A stretch of DNA of 64,000 bases, taken from positions 1-64,000 of the forward strand of contig NZ_JOFL01000016.1 in the NCBI RefSeq assembly GCF_000719265.1, in the 5' to 3' direction. Source of the stretch: Streptomyces roseoverticillatus (lineage in GTDB: Bacteria; Actinomycetota; Actinomycetes; Streptomycetales; Streptomycetaceae). Both the position numbers and the translations under genes were made by a program. The notes under the pieces are model-generated. The model saw nothing but the letters and a program-made list of their open reading frames with translations, was not told the origin of the DNA and did no database searches. Shown here piece after piece: positions 23,925-34,306 of this stretch; position 1 is the first letter of the stretch, and the number at the start of each line of letters is the position of its first letter.

Positions 23925-26345
23925 GTGACGGCAATTGGTGCGTCGCCCGGGGCGTCGATCGAAGGCAGGATCGCCGAGGAGCTCGGCGTGCGGGAGCGGC
24001 AGGTGAAGGCCGCGGTCGACTTGCTCGACGGCGGTTCGACCGTGCCGTTCATCGCCCGCTACCGCAAGGAAGCCACCGAGATGCTCGACGACGCGCAGCT
24101 GCGCACCGTCGAGGAGCGGCTGAGGTACCTGCGCGAGCTGGAGGAGCGCCGCACGGCGGTCCTGGAGTCCGTGCGCTCCCAGGGCAAGCTGGACGAGGCG
24201 CTGGAGGCGCGCATCCGCGCCGCCGACTCCAAGGCCCGGCTGGAGGACATCTACCTGCCCTTCAAGCCCAAGCGGCGCACGAAGGCGCAGATCGCGCGGG
24301 AGGCCGGCCTGGAGCCGCTGGCGGACGGCCTGCTCGCCGACCCCGGCACCGATCCGCTCGCCGCGGCCGCCGCCTTCGCCGGTGCGGACAAGGGCGTCGC
24401 GGACGCCGCCGCCGCGCTGGAAGGTGCCCGGGCCATCCTCACCGAGCGCTTCGGCGAGGACGCCGACCTGACCGGCGAGCTGCGCGAGCGCATGTGGACG
24501 CGCGGGCGCGTCGCCGCGAAGGTCCGCGAGGGCAAGGAGGAGGAGGGCGCGAAGTTCGCCGACTACTTCGACTTCGCCGAGCCCTTCACCGAGCTGCCCT
24601 CGCACCGGGTGCTCGCCATGCTGCGCGGCGAGAAGGAAGAGATCCTCGACCTCACCCTGGATCCGGAGCCGGCGGACGAGGCGCCCGCGGGCCCCAGCTC
24701 GTACGAGCAGATGATTGCCCAGCGCTTCGGCATCGCGGACCGGGGCCGGCCGGCGGACAAGTGGCTGGGCGACACCGTGCGCTGGGCCTGGCGCACGCGC
24801 GTCCTCGTCCACCTCGGCATCGACCTGCGGCTGCGGCTGCGCCAGGCCGCCGAGGACGAGGCCGTCCGCGTCTTCGCGGCGAACCTGCGCGACCTGCTGC
24901 TCGCCGCGCCGGCCGGCACCCGCGCCACGATGGGTCTCGACCCCGGTTTCCGCACGGGTGTGAAGGTCGCGGTCGTGGACGCCACGGGCAAGGTCGCCGC
25001 CACCGAGACGATCTACCCGCACGTCCCGCAGAACAAGTGGGACGCCTCGCTCGCCGCGCTGGCCCGGCTCGCCCGGGAGCACGGCGTCGAGCTCGTCGCC
25101 ATCGGCAACGGCACGGCCTCCCGCGAGACGGACCGGCTGGCGGCCGACCTGATCTCCCGTCACCCGGAGCTGAAGCTCACCAAGGTGATGGTCTCCGAGG
25201 CCGGCGCCTCGGTCTACTCCGCCTCCGCCTTCGCCTCCCAGGAGCTGCCCGGGCTGGACGTCTCGCTGCGCGGCGCGGTCTCCATCGCCCGGCGTCTGCA
25301 GGACCCGCTCGCCGAGCTCGTCAAGATCGACCCCAAGTCGATCGGCGTCGGCCAGTACCAGCACGACCTGTCCGAGGTGAAGCTGTCGCGCTCGCTGGAC
25401 GCGGTCGTCGAGGACTGCGTCAACGGCGTCGGCGTCGACGTCAACACCGCGTCCGCGCCGCTGCTCGCACGCGTCTCCGGCATCAGCTCCGGCCTCGCCG
25501 AGAACATCGTCTCCCACCGCGACGCGAACGGTCCGTTCCGGTCCCGCCGGGCGCTGAAGGACGTGGCCCGGCTGGGCCCCAAGGCGTACGAGCAGTGCGC
25601 GGGCTTCCTGCGCATCCGCGGCGGGGACGACCCGCTGGACGCCTCCAGCGTCCACCCGGAGGCCTACCCCGTGGTGCGGAAGATGGTGAAGGGCACCGGC
25701 GGCGAGGTCGCCTCCCTCATCGGCAACACCTCCGTGCTGCGCTCCCTGCGGCCCGGCGACTTCGTCGACGCGACGTTCGGTCTGCCGACGGTCACCGACA
25801 TCCTGCGCGAGCTGGAGAAGCCCGGCCGCGACCCGCGGCCCGCGTTCAAGACGGCGAGCTTCAAGGAAGGCGTCGAGAAGATCGGCGACCTGCAGCCGGG
25901 GATGATCCTGGAAGGCGTCGTCACCAACGTGGCCGCGTTCGGGGCGTTCGTGGACGTCGGTGTCCACCAGGACGGGCTGGTGCACGTGTCGGCCATGTCC
26001 CGGACGTTCGTGAAGGACCCGCGGGACGTCGTCAAGCCGGGTGACATCGTGCGGGTCAAGGTCATGGACGTCGACATCCCGCGCAAGCGGATCTCGCTGA
26101 CGCTGCGGCTTGACGACGACGCGGCGTCGCCGTCCGGCGGGGGCGAGGGGCGCCAGCGCCCCGAGCGGGGTTCCGAGCGCGGATCCGAGCGCGGCGAGCG
26201 TCCGCGCCAGGAACGGGGTTCCGAGCGCGGCTCCGGCCGCCGGGGAGCGGGCACGCCCCAGCAGCGACGCGGCGGCCCCCGCGAGGCGGCTCCGCCGGTG
26301 AACGACGCGATGGCGGAGGCCTTGCGCCGCGCCGGCTTGCGGTAG
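23925..26345 (+). CDS. tex: Tex, S1-domain RNA-binding transcription accessory protein
   Basis: Tex is a multi-domain nucleic-acid-binding protein linked to transcription and stress tolerance. The 806-residue product has the N-terminal Tex helical region ([20 protein letters not shown]). It also has a YqgF/RNase-H-like domain ([16 protein letters not shown]), a helix-hairpin-helix section ([19 protein letters not shown]) and a C-terminal S1 domain ([25 protein letters not shown]). It ends in a low-complexity Arg/Gly/Ser tail with ERGSERGS repeats. The GTG at 23925 has GGAGC seven bases upstream. Another GTG six bases earlier is too close to it. Confidence 0.95.
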   Translation: MTAIGASPGASIEGRIAEELGVRERQVKAAVDLLDGGSTVPFIARYRKEATEMLDDAQLRTVEERLRYLRELEERRTAVLESVRSQGKLDEALEARIRAADSKARLEDIYLPFKPKRRTKAQIAREAGLEPLADGLLADPGTDPLAAAAAFAGADKGVADAAAALEGARAILTERFGEDADLTGELRERMWTRGRVAAKVREGKEEEGAKFADYFDFAEPFTELPSHRVLAMLRGEKEEILDLTLDPEPADEAPAGPSSYEQMIAQRFGIADRGRPADKWLGDTVRWAWRTRVLVHLGIDLRLRLRQAAEDEAVRVFAANLRDLLLAAPAGTRATMGLDPGFRTGVKVAVVDATGKVAATETIYPHVPQNKWDASLAALARLAREHGVELVAIGNGTASRETDRLAADLISRHPELKLTKVMVSEAGASVYSASAFASQELPGLDVSLRGAVSIARRLQDPLAELVKIDPKSIGVGQYQHDLSEVKLSRSLDAVVEDCVNGVGVDVNTASAPLLARVSGISSGLAENIVSHRDANGPFRSRRALKDVARLGPKAYEQCAGFLRIRGGDDPLDASSVHPEAYPVVRKMVKGTGGEVASLIGNTSVLRSLRPGDFVDATFGLPTVTDILRELEKPGRDPRPAFKTASFKEGVEKIGDLQPGMILEGVVTNVAAFGAFVDVGVHQDGLVHVSAMSRTFVKDPRDVVKPGDIVRVKVMDVDIPRKRISLTLRLDDDAASPSGGGEGRQRPERGSERGSERGERPRQERGSERGSGRRGAGTPQQRRGGPREAAPPVNDAMAEALRRAGLR

Positions 26346-26379
26346 CCGCTTACGTACGGGGTCCGGTGGCTTGCCCATT

Positions 26380-26800
26380 CCGCCGGACCCTCACCGTCGT
26401 GGTGACTCGGCGTTGCGGCGGGCATTCTTCTCGCGTGCTCGCCCCGCTGTAAGGCGCCGGTGCGGCGCCACCCTCTTCCGCCGCACCGGCGAGGAGCCAC
26501 CACGTGGCAGACCCGGCGGTGCCAAGCCGGGCCACGGCCCGACGCCGACCGGGCCATCGGCACCCCCGGCCGTACATTCCGCCGGACCCTCGCCGTCGTG
26601 GCACCTCAGCGCTGCGGCGGGCATTTTTCACCAAAGCACGGCACGGTGAGGCTCCGCCCGCCGGTCGTGGCAGGCCCCCTTCTTCCGCCGCAACGGCGAT
26701 AAGCCACCATGTGGCGAACCGGCGGTGCCAGGCCGGGTCGGCGGGCAGGCTCTTTCCGCCGCAGCGGCGCGCAACCCCGACGTGGTTGGCCGGCGGTGCC
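26380..26800. repeat. five copies of the dispersed palindromic element
   Basis: The gap between the convergent tex and M1 peptidase genes (474 bases) is filled by five units. Forward units lie at 26380-26428 and 26579-26628, and reverse units at 26471-26523, 26679-26729 and 26751-26800. In forward sense each unit begins CACCGCCGG or TCCGCCGGACCCT, has a CGTGGT-like core and ends GTTGCGGCGG(A/G) before a T- or A-rich tip. The two ends are self-complementary (CCGCCG with CGGCGG), so each can fold. I see no gene here. The same element recurs in five other gaps of the window. Confidence 0.85.
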
Positions 26801-26819
26801 CAGCCGAGCTGCAGGGCCG

Positions 26820-28226
26820 TCAGTCCGCTCCCTCTCCGGAGGAGAAGCGCGGGACCGGCGCCCCGTACAGCCACGCGTTCAGCAGGGGACGCAGCGGACG
26901 GTCCGTCATTCCCTCCGCGTGGGACACGAAGCGTTCCGTGTCCCCCGTCCCGCCCCGGTGCGCCGCGTGCCACGTCCGCAGGGTGCGGAAGAAGCAGTCG
27001 TCGCCGACGGCGAGCCGCAGGGCGTGGAGGGTGCACGCGCCGCGTACGTAGATCCGGTCGTCGAAGAGCTGCCGCGGGCCGGGGTCGGCGATGCACAGGT
27101 CCTGCCCGCGGCAGGCGAGGTCGTGGCGGGCCGCCCGGGCGAGCGTGTCCGCGTCGTCCTCGCCGAGGTGTTCGGACCACAGCCACTCCGCGTAGGTGGC
27201 GAAGCCCTCGTTGAGCCAGATGTGCCGCCAGTCGGCGACGCCGGCGCTGTTGCCGAACCACTGGTGGGCGAGTTCGTGGGCGACGAGGGTCTCGGAGCCG
27301 CGCCGGCCGTCGACGTGGTTGCGGCCGAAGACGGACAGGGTCTGGTTCTCGACGGGCGCGGCGAGCTCCGCGTCGACGACGACGGCGCCGTAGGTCTCGA
27401 ACGGGTAGGGGCCGAACCAGCCGCTGAAGGCGCGGAGCATGCACGGCTGCCGGGCCAGGTCGTGGCGGGCCTGTTCGGCGAGGTGGGCGGGGTAGGCGTT
27501 GCGGAAGGTGCCGCGGGTGTCGTGGGTGAAGCGGCCGGTGCAGACGGCCGCGAGGTAGGAGGCCATGGGCCCGGGGTGGTGGTAGGTCCAGGAGGTGGAG
27601 TCCCGGGTCTCCCGGCGTTCCTGGAGGGTGCCGTTGGCCAGGACGTCGTGGCCGCGAGGCACGGTGACGGTGAAGGTGTAGGCGGCCTTGTCGTCGGGGC
27701 GGTCGTTGCAGGGGAACCAGGACGGGGCGCCGACCGGCTGGGAGGCGACGAGGGTGCCGCCGTGGTCGTCCCCCGTGCGGTCCCAGCCGATGGGCCCGAA
27801 CGGCGTGCGGACGGGCCCGGGCCTGCCGCCGTAGTGGACGTCGGCGACGAACGTCTCTCCGGCGGCGAGGGGCCGCGGGGCGGCGAGCACCGCCTTGCCG
27901 CCGTGCTGGTGCACGGTGACGGGCTGCCCGTCCAGGTACGCGGCGCGCACCTTCAGCCGGGCGAGGTCGAGGGTGATGCGGCCGGTGCGCTCGTTGGCTA
28001 CGGCCCGGATGCGGGCGTGGCCGTTGAGCCGGGCCCGGCCGGGGTCGTAGCCGAGCGTCAGGTCGTAGGCGAGGGTGCGGTGGCCGTCGGAGCCGTTGCG
28101 GGGGAAGTAGCGCGGGCCGCCGCCCTGCCGGGCGGCGGTGTCGGCGGCGGTCGCGGTCAGCGGGAGGCCCGCCGCGGCCCCGAACAGGGCGCGGCGGCTG
28201 CAGCGGAGACGCTCCCACAGGGTCAT
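26820..28226 (-). CDS. exported M1 metallopeptidase, candidate polylysine-degrading enzyme
   Basis: A 468-residue zinc aminopeptidase-like protein. The N-terminus has a twin-arginine-like export signal (CSRRALFGAAAG, then a hydrophobic run). The zinc site is HELAHQWFGN with the third ligand in WLNEGFATYAE 18 residues on. The substrate-binding exopeptidase motif is PVENQT instead of GAMEN. The ATG overlaps the stop of the upstream polylysine-synthetase-type gene (ATGA). In epsilon-polylysine producers an M1-type polylysine-degrading enzyme (PldII type) is encoded next to pls. That arrangement and the export signal suggest it trims or detoxifies the polymer outside the cell. Confidence 0.85.
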   Translation of the reverse strand: MTLWERLRCSRRALFGAAAGLPLTATAADTAARQGGGPRYFPRNGSDGHRTLAYDLTLGYDPGRARLNGHARIRAVANERTGRITLDLARLKVRAAYLDGQPVTVHQHGGKAVLAAPRPLAAGETFVADVHYGGRPGPVRTPFGPIGWDRTGDDHGGTLVASQPVGAPSWFPCNDRPDDKAAYTFTVTVPRGHDVLANGTLQERRETRDSTSWTYHHPGPMASYLAAVCTGRFTHDTRGTFRNAYPAHLAEQARHDLARQPCMLRAFSGWFGPYPFETYGAVVVDAELAAPVENQTLSVFGRNHVDGRRGSETLVAHELAHQWFGNSAGVADWRHIWLNEGFATYAEWLWSEHLGEDDADTLARAARHDLACRGQDLCIADPGPRQLFDDRIYVRGACTLHALRLAVGDDCFFRTLRTWHAAHRGGTGDTERFVSHAEGMTDRPLRPLLNAWLYGAPVPRFSSGEGAD

Positions 28227-31200
28227 GCGACGCTCCCGGGCGGAACAACGGCGCCCCCGGCGGAACCCGTGACGGCTCCGGCGGTGCACAGGGCGGCCGC
28301 GGCGGAACGCGCGGTGCTCCCCCGGTGCCGTCCGGCGCCGTCCCCGCCCCCCGGGAGGGGATCCGCGCCCGCGATCGGGTTGCCGGCCCAGCGGGTGCCG
28401 GCCGGGACGGTCTCGCCGCGCATGACCAGGGAGGCCGGGGCGAGGGAGACGCCCGCGCCGACGGTGCTGCCGGGCAGGACGATGCCGTGCGGGCCGAGGG
28501 ACGCGCCGGCGTCGAGGCGCACGGCGTCCATGCGCATGATCCGGTCGTGGAAGAGGTGGGTCTGCAGGACGCAGCCGCGGCCCACGGTGACGCCGTCGCC
28601 GAGGGAGACGAGGTCGGTCTCGGGCAGCCAGTGCGTGTCGCACCAGACGCCGCGGCCTATGCGGGCCCCGAGGCTGCGCAGCCACCAGTTGAGAACGGGC
28701 GTGCCGGTGAACGGGCCGGCCAGCCAGGGCACGGCGAGGGTCTCGACGAAGGTGTCGTAGAGCTCGTTGCGCCAGACGAACGAGGACCACAGGGGTTGCT
28801 CGCCGGCGGTGAAGCGGCCCACGAGGAGCCATTTGGCGGCGGTGGTGGTCAGGCCGGCGGCGAGGCCGGCGGCCAGCAGCAGCGGGGCGCCCACCGCGGC
28901 GGCGAAGAGCAGGCCGCCGGTGTCGAGGGCGTCCTGCTCGGCGAGGAAGACGAGTTCCGCGAGGGCGAATCCGGCCATCAGCGGGAGCACGCGGCACAGT
29001 TCGACGGCGGCGCGGGCGGCCACGAGGCGGCGCGGCGGCTCGAAGGTGCGGTGCGCGTCGGCGGCGGCCGCCTTGCGCGGCAGGGGCATCGCGGGGCGGC
29101 CGAGCCAGGAGCTGCCGGGTTCGCTGTGCTCGGGCGCGTCGGAGAGGACGCCGATCAGGGCGTGGTCGGGCACGCTGCGGCCGGGGCCGACGATGCCGGA
29201 GTTGCCGACGAAGGCGCGCCGGCCGATGTGCGCGGTGCCCAGGCGGAGCCGGCCGCCGCGCAGTTCGTACGGGGCGACGAGCGTGTCGTCGGCGAGGAAG
29301 GCCCCGTCGTCGACGGTGAGGAGGGAGGGCAGGGGAAGGACGGTCGAGATTTCGGCGCGCCGGCCGACGCGGGCTCCCAGCAGGCGCAGCCACACGGGCG
29401 TGGCGAGGCTCGCGTAGAGCGGGAAGAGGCCGGCCCGGGCGCCGTCCAGGAGCCGGGTGACGAGCCAGGCCCGCCAGGCGACGGCGCCCCACGCGGGGTG
29501 GTCGCCGGGCCGGATGCCGCGGCCGAGCAGCCGGACGGCGCCGGCGAGGAGAAGGGCCCAGGACAGGCTGCCGGCGACGGTGAGCACCGGGACGGCGGCG
29601 AGCAGGGTGAGCGACACGGACAGCAGGGTGGTGCAGTCCTTGACGAGGTAGTAGGTGCCGACGAGCGCGGGCAGGGCGGCGAGGAAGGGCAGGACGGGCA
29701 GGGCGGCCAGCGTGAGGGCGTAGGCGGCCTTCGCCCGGAGGGACGGGAGCGCGGGGCCCCCGGCCGGTACGGGTTCGGCGCGGCCGGCGCTGCGGGCCGG
29801 CGAGCCCTCCCACCGCTCCCCCGCCGCGGCGTGGCCGTCCAGGCAGGCTCCGGGCGCGAGTTCGGCGCCGGGGTGGAGGACCGCTCCGGGCATCATCGTG
29901 CTGCGGTGGCCCGCGCGGGCTCCGGCGCCGAGGGTGACGCGGCCGATGTGCAGGTCGTCGCCGTCGAGCCACCAGCCGGAGATGTCGGCCTCGGGCTCCA
30001 CGGAGCAGCCTTCGGCGAGCGTGGCGAGGCCGGTGACGGGCGGCATGGTGTGCAGGGCGACGCCGCGGCCGGTCGTGCAGCCGAGGGCCCGTGCGTACCG
30101 GGCGGCCCACGGGGTGCCCAGGAGCGCCGGGACCCCGAAGGAGGCGACGGTGCGTTCGGCGGTCCAGAGCCGGAGGTGGACGCGGCCGCCGCGGCGGTAC
30201 GTGCCGGGCTCGATGCCGCGGGTCAGCAGGCGTGCGGCCGTGGCGCCGACGGCGAGCCGGGCGGGGGCGCTGAGCAGGACGAGCCAGCCGGCCAGGACCA
30301 GCCACCAGGAGGTGTGCGGGGCCCACTGCCGGGGTGCCAGCAGGCCGAGGACGTCGTCGGCGGCGGCGAGGGCGACGAGCCCGCGCAGCCCGGCTATGCC
30401 GAACAGGGCGGTCTGCACGAGGATCTGGGCCGCGCCGGCGCGTCTGCGCACGGGGCGGACGGTGCGTTCGGCCGCGCCCTCCGGCGGGGCGGGGGTGGCG
30501 AGGGAGTCGAGGTGCGCGGCCATGTCGCGCAGGACGGGGTGGCGGTAGAGGCCGGCCACGGAGACGCCGGGGTGGTGCTCGCGCAGGGCGGAGGCCATGC
30601 GGGCGGCGGTGAGGCTGGTGCCGCCGAGGGCGGTGAAGTCGGAGCCGGCGGCGGGCCGGGTGCCGAGGTGGAGCTCCCACAGGTCGGCGAGGCGGGCGGC
30701 CGTGCCGTGGAGTTCGCCGCCGTCCGGTTCGCCGCCGGTCCCGCCCGGTTCGGGCGGCGGCCAGGGCAGGGCGTCGCGGTCGACCTTGCCGGAGGTGCGG
30801 GTGGGCAGGTCGCCGAGCTCGGTGAGGACGGGCACGAGTGCGGCGGGCAGCCGCTCGGCCAGCAGCGCTCTGGCCTCCTCGCGCCGGTAGGAGGCGTCCG
30901 GCACGACGTAGCCGACGAGGATGTGCCCGCCTGCGGGCGTGCTCCGTACGGCCGCGGCCGCTCCGCGCACGCCCGGCAGGGCGCCGAGCGCGGCGTCGAT
31001 CTCGCCGAGTTCGACGCGCCGCCCGCCGAGCTTGATCTGGTCGTCGGCGCGGCCCGCGAAGACCAGGCCCTCGGGGTCGGCCCGGACGAGGTCGCCGGTG
31101 CGGTAGGAGCGCGGGTCGCCGAGGGCGGGCGAGGGGCGGAAGCGGTCGGCGTCCTTGACGGGGTCGAGGTAGCGGGCGTTCCCCGCGCCGGCGACGACGA

Positions 31201-32257
31201 GTTCGCCCTCGGCGCCGTACGGCACCGCTTCCCCGGCCTCGTCGACGACGGCCAGCCGCCAGCCGGCCAGGGGCAGTCCGATGCGTACGGGTTCGCCGGG
31301 CAGCAGGCGCGCGGCGCAGGCGACGACGGTGGTCTCGGTGGGGCCGTAGGTGTTCCACATCTCGCGGCCGGGCGCGGCGAAGCGGGAGACGAGCGCCGCG
31401 GGGCACGCCTCGCCGCCGACGATCAGCAGGCGCACCTGGTCGAGGGTCTCCGGGGGCCAGAGCGCGGCCAGGGTGGGCACGGTGGAGACGACGGTGATGC
31501 CGCGCTCGGCGAGCCAGGGCCCGAGTTCGTGGCCGGCGCGGACGAGGGAACGGGGGGCGGGGACGAGGCAGGCGCCGTGCCGCCAGGCCAGCCACATCTC
31601 CTCGCAGGAGGCGTCGAAGGCCACGGACAGGCCGGCCAGCACCCGGTCGCCGGGGCCGAGGGGCGCGTCCTGGAGGAACAGCCCGGCCTCGGCGTCCACG
31701 AAGGCGGCGGCGCTGCGGTGGGTGACGGCGACGCCCTTGGGGGCGCCGGTGGAGCCGGAGGTGAAGATGATCCAGGCGTCGTCGCCGGGGCGGACGGGAC
31801 GGGGTCCTGCCGCCGGCGGCAGCTGGGGCCGGGTGCCCGTGGGCGAGAGGCGGCCGCCGGGGCCGAGGACGGCGGCGACGCCGGCCTCGCCGAAGACGGT
31901 GGCGGCGCGCTCGTCGGGGTCGTCGGCGTCGACGGGCACGTAGGCGGCCCCGCAGCGCAGGACCGCGAGGATCGAAAGGTAGAGCTCGGCGGTGCCGGAG
32001 GGGACGCGGACGCCCACGCGGTCGCCGGGGCCGATGCCGGCGCGGTGCAGGAACGCGGCGCGGCGGGCGACCTCGTCGCACAGGGCCCGGTAGCTGAGGA
32101 CCTCCCCGGCGGCGTCGAGGGCGGGGGCGCCGGGGTGACGCGCCGCGGTGGCGTCGAGGATGTCGAGCAGGGTGCGCGGCGGGGCCGGCGGGGTGCCTCC
32201 GTAGAGCGCCCGGGTTCTGTGCGGGGTGCCGGGTACGGAGACGGTGGGGTGGGACAT
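28223..32257 (-). CDS. pls: epsilon-poly-L-lysine-synthetase-type NRPS (Pls family)
   Basis: A 1344-residue single-module synthetase. The adenylation domain (about 30-500) has IIFTSGSTGAPKGV, YGPTETT, YRTGDL and SGKVDR. A carrier domain follows with LGGTSLTA (phosphopantetheine Ser at about 548). The rest alternates hydrophobic helices with three hexapeptide-acetyltransferase-like blocks and has no thioesterase, the architecture of membrane homopoly-amino-acid synthetases. Aligned by hand on GrsA, the pocket residues are D215 A216 E219 S258 I279 G281 T303 V311 V312 K491. That is DAESIGTVVK, close to the lysine code of bacitracin synthetase as I recall it. The ATG at 32257 follows TGAGG. Product length and substrate are predictions. 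Confidence 0.88.
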   Translation of the reverse strand: MSHPTVSVPGTPHRTRALYGGTPPAPPRTLLDILDATAARHPGAPALDAAGEVLSYRALCDEVARRAAFLHRAGIGPGDRVGVRVPSGTAELYLSILAVLRCGAAYVPVDADDPDERAATVFGEAGVAAVLGPGGRLSPTGTRPQLPPAAGPRPVRPGDDAWIIFTSGSTGAPKGVAVTHRSAAAFVDAEAGLFLQDAPLGPGDRVLAGLSVAFDASCEEMWLAWRHGACLVPAPRSLVRAGHELGPWLAERGITVVSTVPTLAALWPPETLDQVRLLIVGGEACPAALVSRFAAPGREMWNTYGPTETTVVACAARLLPGEPVRIGLPLAGWRLAVVDEAGEAVPYGAEGELVVAGAGNARYLDPVKDADRFRPSPALGDPRSYRTGDLVRADPEGLVFAGRADDQIKLGGRRVELGEIDAALGALPGVRGAAAAVRSTPAGGHILVGYVVPDASYRREEARALLAERLPAALVPVLTELGDLPTRTSGKVDRDALPWPPPEPGGTGGEPDGGELHGTAARLADLWELHLGTRPAAGSDFTALGGTSLTAARMASALREHHPGVSVAGLYRHPVLRDMAAHLDSLATPAPPEGAAERTVRPVRRRAGAAQILVQTALFGIAGLRGLVALAAADDVLGLLAPRQWAPHTSWWLVLAGWLVLLSAPARLAVGATAARLLTRGIEPGTYRRGGRVHLRLWTAERTVASFGVPALLGTPWAARYARALGCTTGRGVALHTMPPVTGLATLAEGCSVEPEADISGWWLDGDDLHIGRVTLGAGARAGHRSTMMPGAVLHPGAELAPGACLDGHAAAGERWEGSPARSAGRAEPVPAGGPALPSLRAKAAYALTLAALPVLPFLAALPALVGTYYLVKDCTTLLSVSLTLLAAVPVLTVAGSLSWALLLAGAVRLLGRGIRPGDHPAWGAVAWRAWLVTRLLDGARAGLFPLYASLATPVWLRLLGARVGRRAEISTVLPLPSLLTVDDGAFLADDTLVAPYELRGGRLRLGTAHIGRRAFVGNSGIVGPGRSVPDHALIGVLSDAPEHSEPGSSWLGRPAMPLPRKAAAADAHRTFEPPRRLVAARAAVELCRVLPLMAGFALAELVFLAEQDALDTGGLLFAAAVGAPLLLAAGLAAGLTTTAAKWLLVGRFTAGEQPLWSSFVWRNELYDTFVETLAVPWLAGPFTGTPVLNWWLRSLGARIGRGVWCDTHWLPETDLVSLGDGVTVGRGCVLQTHLFHDRIMRMDAVRLDAGASLGPHGIVLPGSTVGAGVSLAPASLVMRGETVPAGTRWAGNPIAGADPLPGGGDGAGRHRGSTARSAAAALCTAGAVTGSAGGAVVPPGSVA

Positions 32258-32530
32258 CGGGGCGGCCTCACTTGATGCCGTGGTGCGGTGGTGGGTGCGG
32301 GCGTCCTGTGGACGTCCGCACCCACAGACGGCGGCTCGCGCGGGGCCGGTTCGTATCCCTGAGTAACATTCCGTAAATCGAACAGAGTCCGTACGGCCCG
32401 GGAAACCGTGACGTCCCGGCCGCCGCACGGCTTTTACGGCCGGCAGGTCAGCCTGGACGGCCGTGCTCTTGGGAAAGGTTTGGCCTGGGCCTGGGGTTGT
32501 TTTCGGACACTCCTGCGGGGCAACGGGGCG
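32258..32530. other. intergenic region upstream of pls
   Basis: This 273-base gap lies between the ABC-F gene and pls (both minus). A distinctly AT-rich patch at about 32355-32395 (containing CGATTTACGGAATGTTACTC on the minus strand) is the likely promoter area for pls, though I could not assign confident -35 and -10 boxes. No gene is visible. Confidence 0.4.
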
Positions 32531-34168
32531 TCAGAGCTCCGTGAGGTGCCCCTCGGAGACCTCGATGCGGCGGGTCGTGTGGACCGCGTCCAGCATCCGG
32601 CGGTCGTGCGTGACCAGGAGCAGCGTGCCGTTGTACGAGGCGAGCGCCGACTCCAGCTGCTCGATGGCCGGCAGGTCCAGGTGGTTCGTGGGCTCGTCCA
32701 GGACCAGGAGGTTCACGCCGCGGGCCTGGAGCAGGGCCAGTGCCGAGCGCGTCCGCTCCCCCGGCGAGAGGGTGGCGGCCGGGCGCAGCACGTGGTCGGC
32801 CTTCAGGCCGAATTTCGCCAGCAGCGTGCGCACGTCGGCGGGGGCGAGCTCGGGGACGGCCGCGCCGAAGGCCTCCAGGAGCGCCTCCGTGCCGAAGAAG
32901 AGGGCGCGCGCCTGGTCGACCTCGCCGACGACGACGCCCGGGCCGAGCGCGGCGTGCCCGGCGTCGAGCGGCAGCCGGCCGAGGAGCGCGGCGAGGAGCG
33001 TGGACTTGCCGGAGCCGTTGGCGCCGGTGACGGCGATGCGGTCGGCCCAGTCGACCTGGAGGTCGGCGGGGCCGAAGGCGAAGGAGCCGCGGCGCACCTC
33101 GGCGCCGCGCAGGGTGGCCACGACAGCGCCGGAGCGCGGGGCCGCGGCGATCTCCATGCGCAGCTCCCACTCCTTGCGGGGCTCCTCGACGACATCCAGC
33201 CGCTCGATGAGCCGCTCGGTCTGCCGGGCCTTGGCGGCCTGCTTCTCGGTGGCCTCGCTGCGGAACTTGCGGCCGATCTTGTCGTTGTCGGTGGCCTTGC
33301 GGCGGGCGTTCTTGACGCCCTTCTCCATCCAGTTGCGCTGGGTCCTGGCGCGGGCCTCCAGCCCGGCCCGGGTGTCGGCGTAGCCCTCGTAGGCCTCGCG
33401 GGCGTGCCGGCGGACGGTCTCGCGCTCCTCCAGATAGGCGGCGTAGCCGCCGCCGTAGAGGCGGATCTCCTGCTGGGCGAGGTCGAGCTCCAGGACCTTC
33501 GTCACGGTGCGGGTGAGGAACTCGCGGTCGTGGCTGACGACGACGGTGCCGGCGCGGAGCCCGGTGACGAAGGACTCCAGGCGGGCCAGCCCGTCGAGGT
33601 CGAGGTCGTTGGTGGGCTCGTCCAGGAGGAAGACGTCGTAGCGGCTCAGCAGCAGGGAGGCGAGCCCGGCGCGGGCGGCCTGCCCTCCGGAGAGGCTGGT
33701 CATGGGCCGGTCGAGGCCCACGGCGAGGCCGAGGGTGGCGGCGACCTCCTCGGCGCGCTCGTCCAGGTCGGCCCCGCCCAGTCCGAGCCAGCGGTCCAGG
33801 CTCGCGGCGTACGCGTCGTCGGCGCCGGGGGCGCCCTCCACGAGCGCCTGGGTGGCCGCGTCGAGGTCGGCCTGGGCCTGCGCGACGCCGGTCCGGCGGG
33901 CCAGGAAGGCCCGCACGCTCTCCCCGGGCCGCCGGTCCGGCTCCTGCGGCAGGTGCCCGACGGTGGCCGTGGGCGGGCTGAGGGAGATCCCGCCCTCCTC
34001 GGCCCGGCCCAGCCCCGCGAGCAGCCGCAGGAGGGTCGATTTCCCCGCGCCGTTGGCCCCGACGAGGCCGATGACGTCACCGGGCGCGACGACGAGGTCG
34101 AGCCCGGAGAAGAGGGTGCGGTCGCCGTGTCCGGCGGCCAGGTTCTTGGCGACGAGGGTGGCACTCAT
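32531..34168 (-). CDS. ABC-F family ATPase
   Basis: A 545-residue cytosolic protein with two ABC domains and no membrane segments. Walker A motifs are GANGAGKST and GANGSGKST. The signatures are LSGGQAAR and the weaker LSPGERTR, with Walker B LLDEPTNDLD and VLDEPTNHLD. A charged interdomain linker (about 235-330) carries WMEKGVKNARRKATDNDKIG. ABC-F proteins act on ribosomes as translation factors or antibiotic-protection proteins. The gene precedes pls on the same strand, so a role in self-protection is possible but unproven. Confidence 0.9.
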   Translation of the reverse strand: MSATLVAKNLAAGHGDRTLFSGLDLVVAPGDVIGLVGANGAGKSTLLRLLAGLGRAEEGGISLSPPTATVGHLPQEPDRRPGESVRAFLARRTGVAQAQADLDAATQALVEGAPGADDAYAASLDRWLGLGGADLDERAEEVAATLGLAVGLDRPMTSLSGGQAARAGLASLLLSRYDVFLLDEPTNDLDLDGLARLESFVTGLRAGTVVVSHDREFLTRTVTKVLELDLAQQEIRLYGGGYAAYLEERETVRRHAREAYEGYADTRAGLEARARTQRNWMEKGVKNARRKATDNDKIGRKFRSEATEKQAAKARQTERLIERLDVVEEPRKEWELRMEIAAAPRSGAVVATLRGAEVRRGSFAFGPADLQVDWADRIAVTGANGSGKSTLLAALLGRLPLDAGHAALGPGVVVGEVDQARALFFGTEALLEAFGAAVPELAPADVRTLLAKFGLKADHVLRPAATLSPGERTRSALALLQARGVNLLVLDEPTNHLDLPAIEQLESALASYNGTLLLVTHDRRMLDAVHTTRRIEVSEGHLTEL

Positions 34169-34177
34169 ATCCCGTCG

Positions 34178-34183
34178 ACTCTA
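34178..34183 (-). promoter_or_regulatory. -10 box TAGAGT for the ABC-F gene
   Basis: On the minus strand TAGAGT ends nine bases before the ATG, again placing the transcription start close to the start codon. Confidence 0.45.
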
Positions 34184-34306
34184 ACCGGCGATGCGGGTGC
34201 TTCCGTACCGGTTTTCGGGGAGGGCGCCGGGGAGGCGGCGGGGGCGCTGCCCGAACGAGCGAACAATTCGCGGGACCGGCCGCGTGCCCGCGTCCGCTGG
34301 GGCAGC

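Noticed and set aside
26346..26819. Transposase or toxin-antitoxin remnant in the tex/M1 gap
   Set aside because: All open frames here are made of the palindromic repeat units and change with orientation. No protein family trace is seen.
26820..32081. A single 1753-codon open frame on the minus strand
   Set aside because: Its upstream two thirds are an out-of-frame reading of pls, rich in Arg/Pro/Ala. Only the final 468 codons form the M1 peptidase.
28325..32275. A 1316-codon open frame on the plus strand opposite pls
   Set aside because: It is a Gly/Ala/Glu-rich shadow produced by GC bias and shows no family motif, while pls on the other strand has complete domain signatures.
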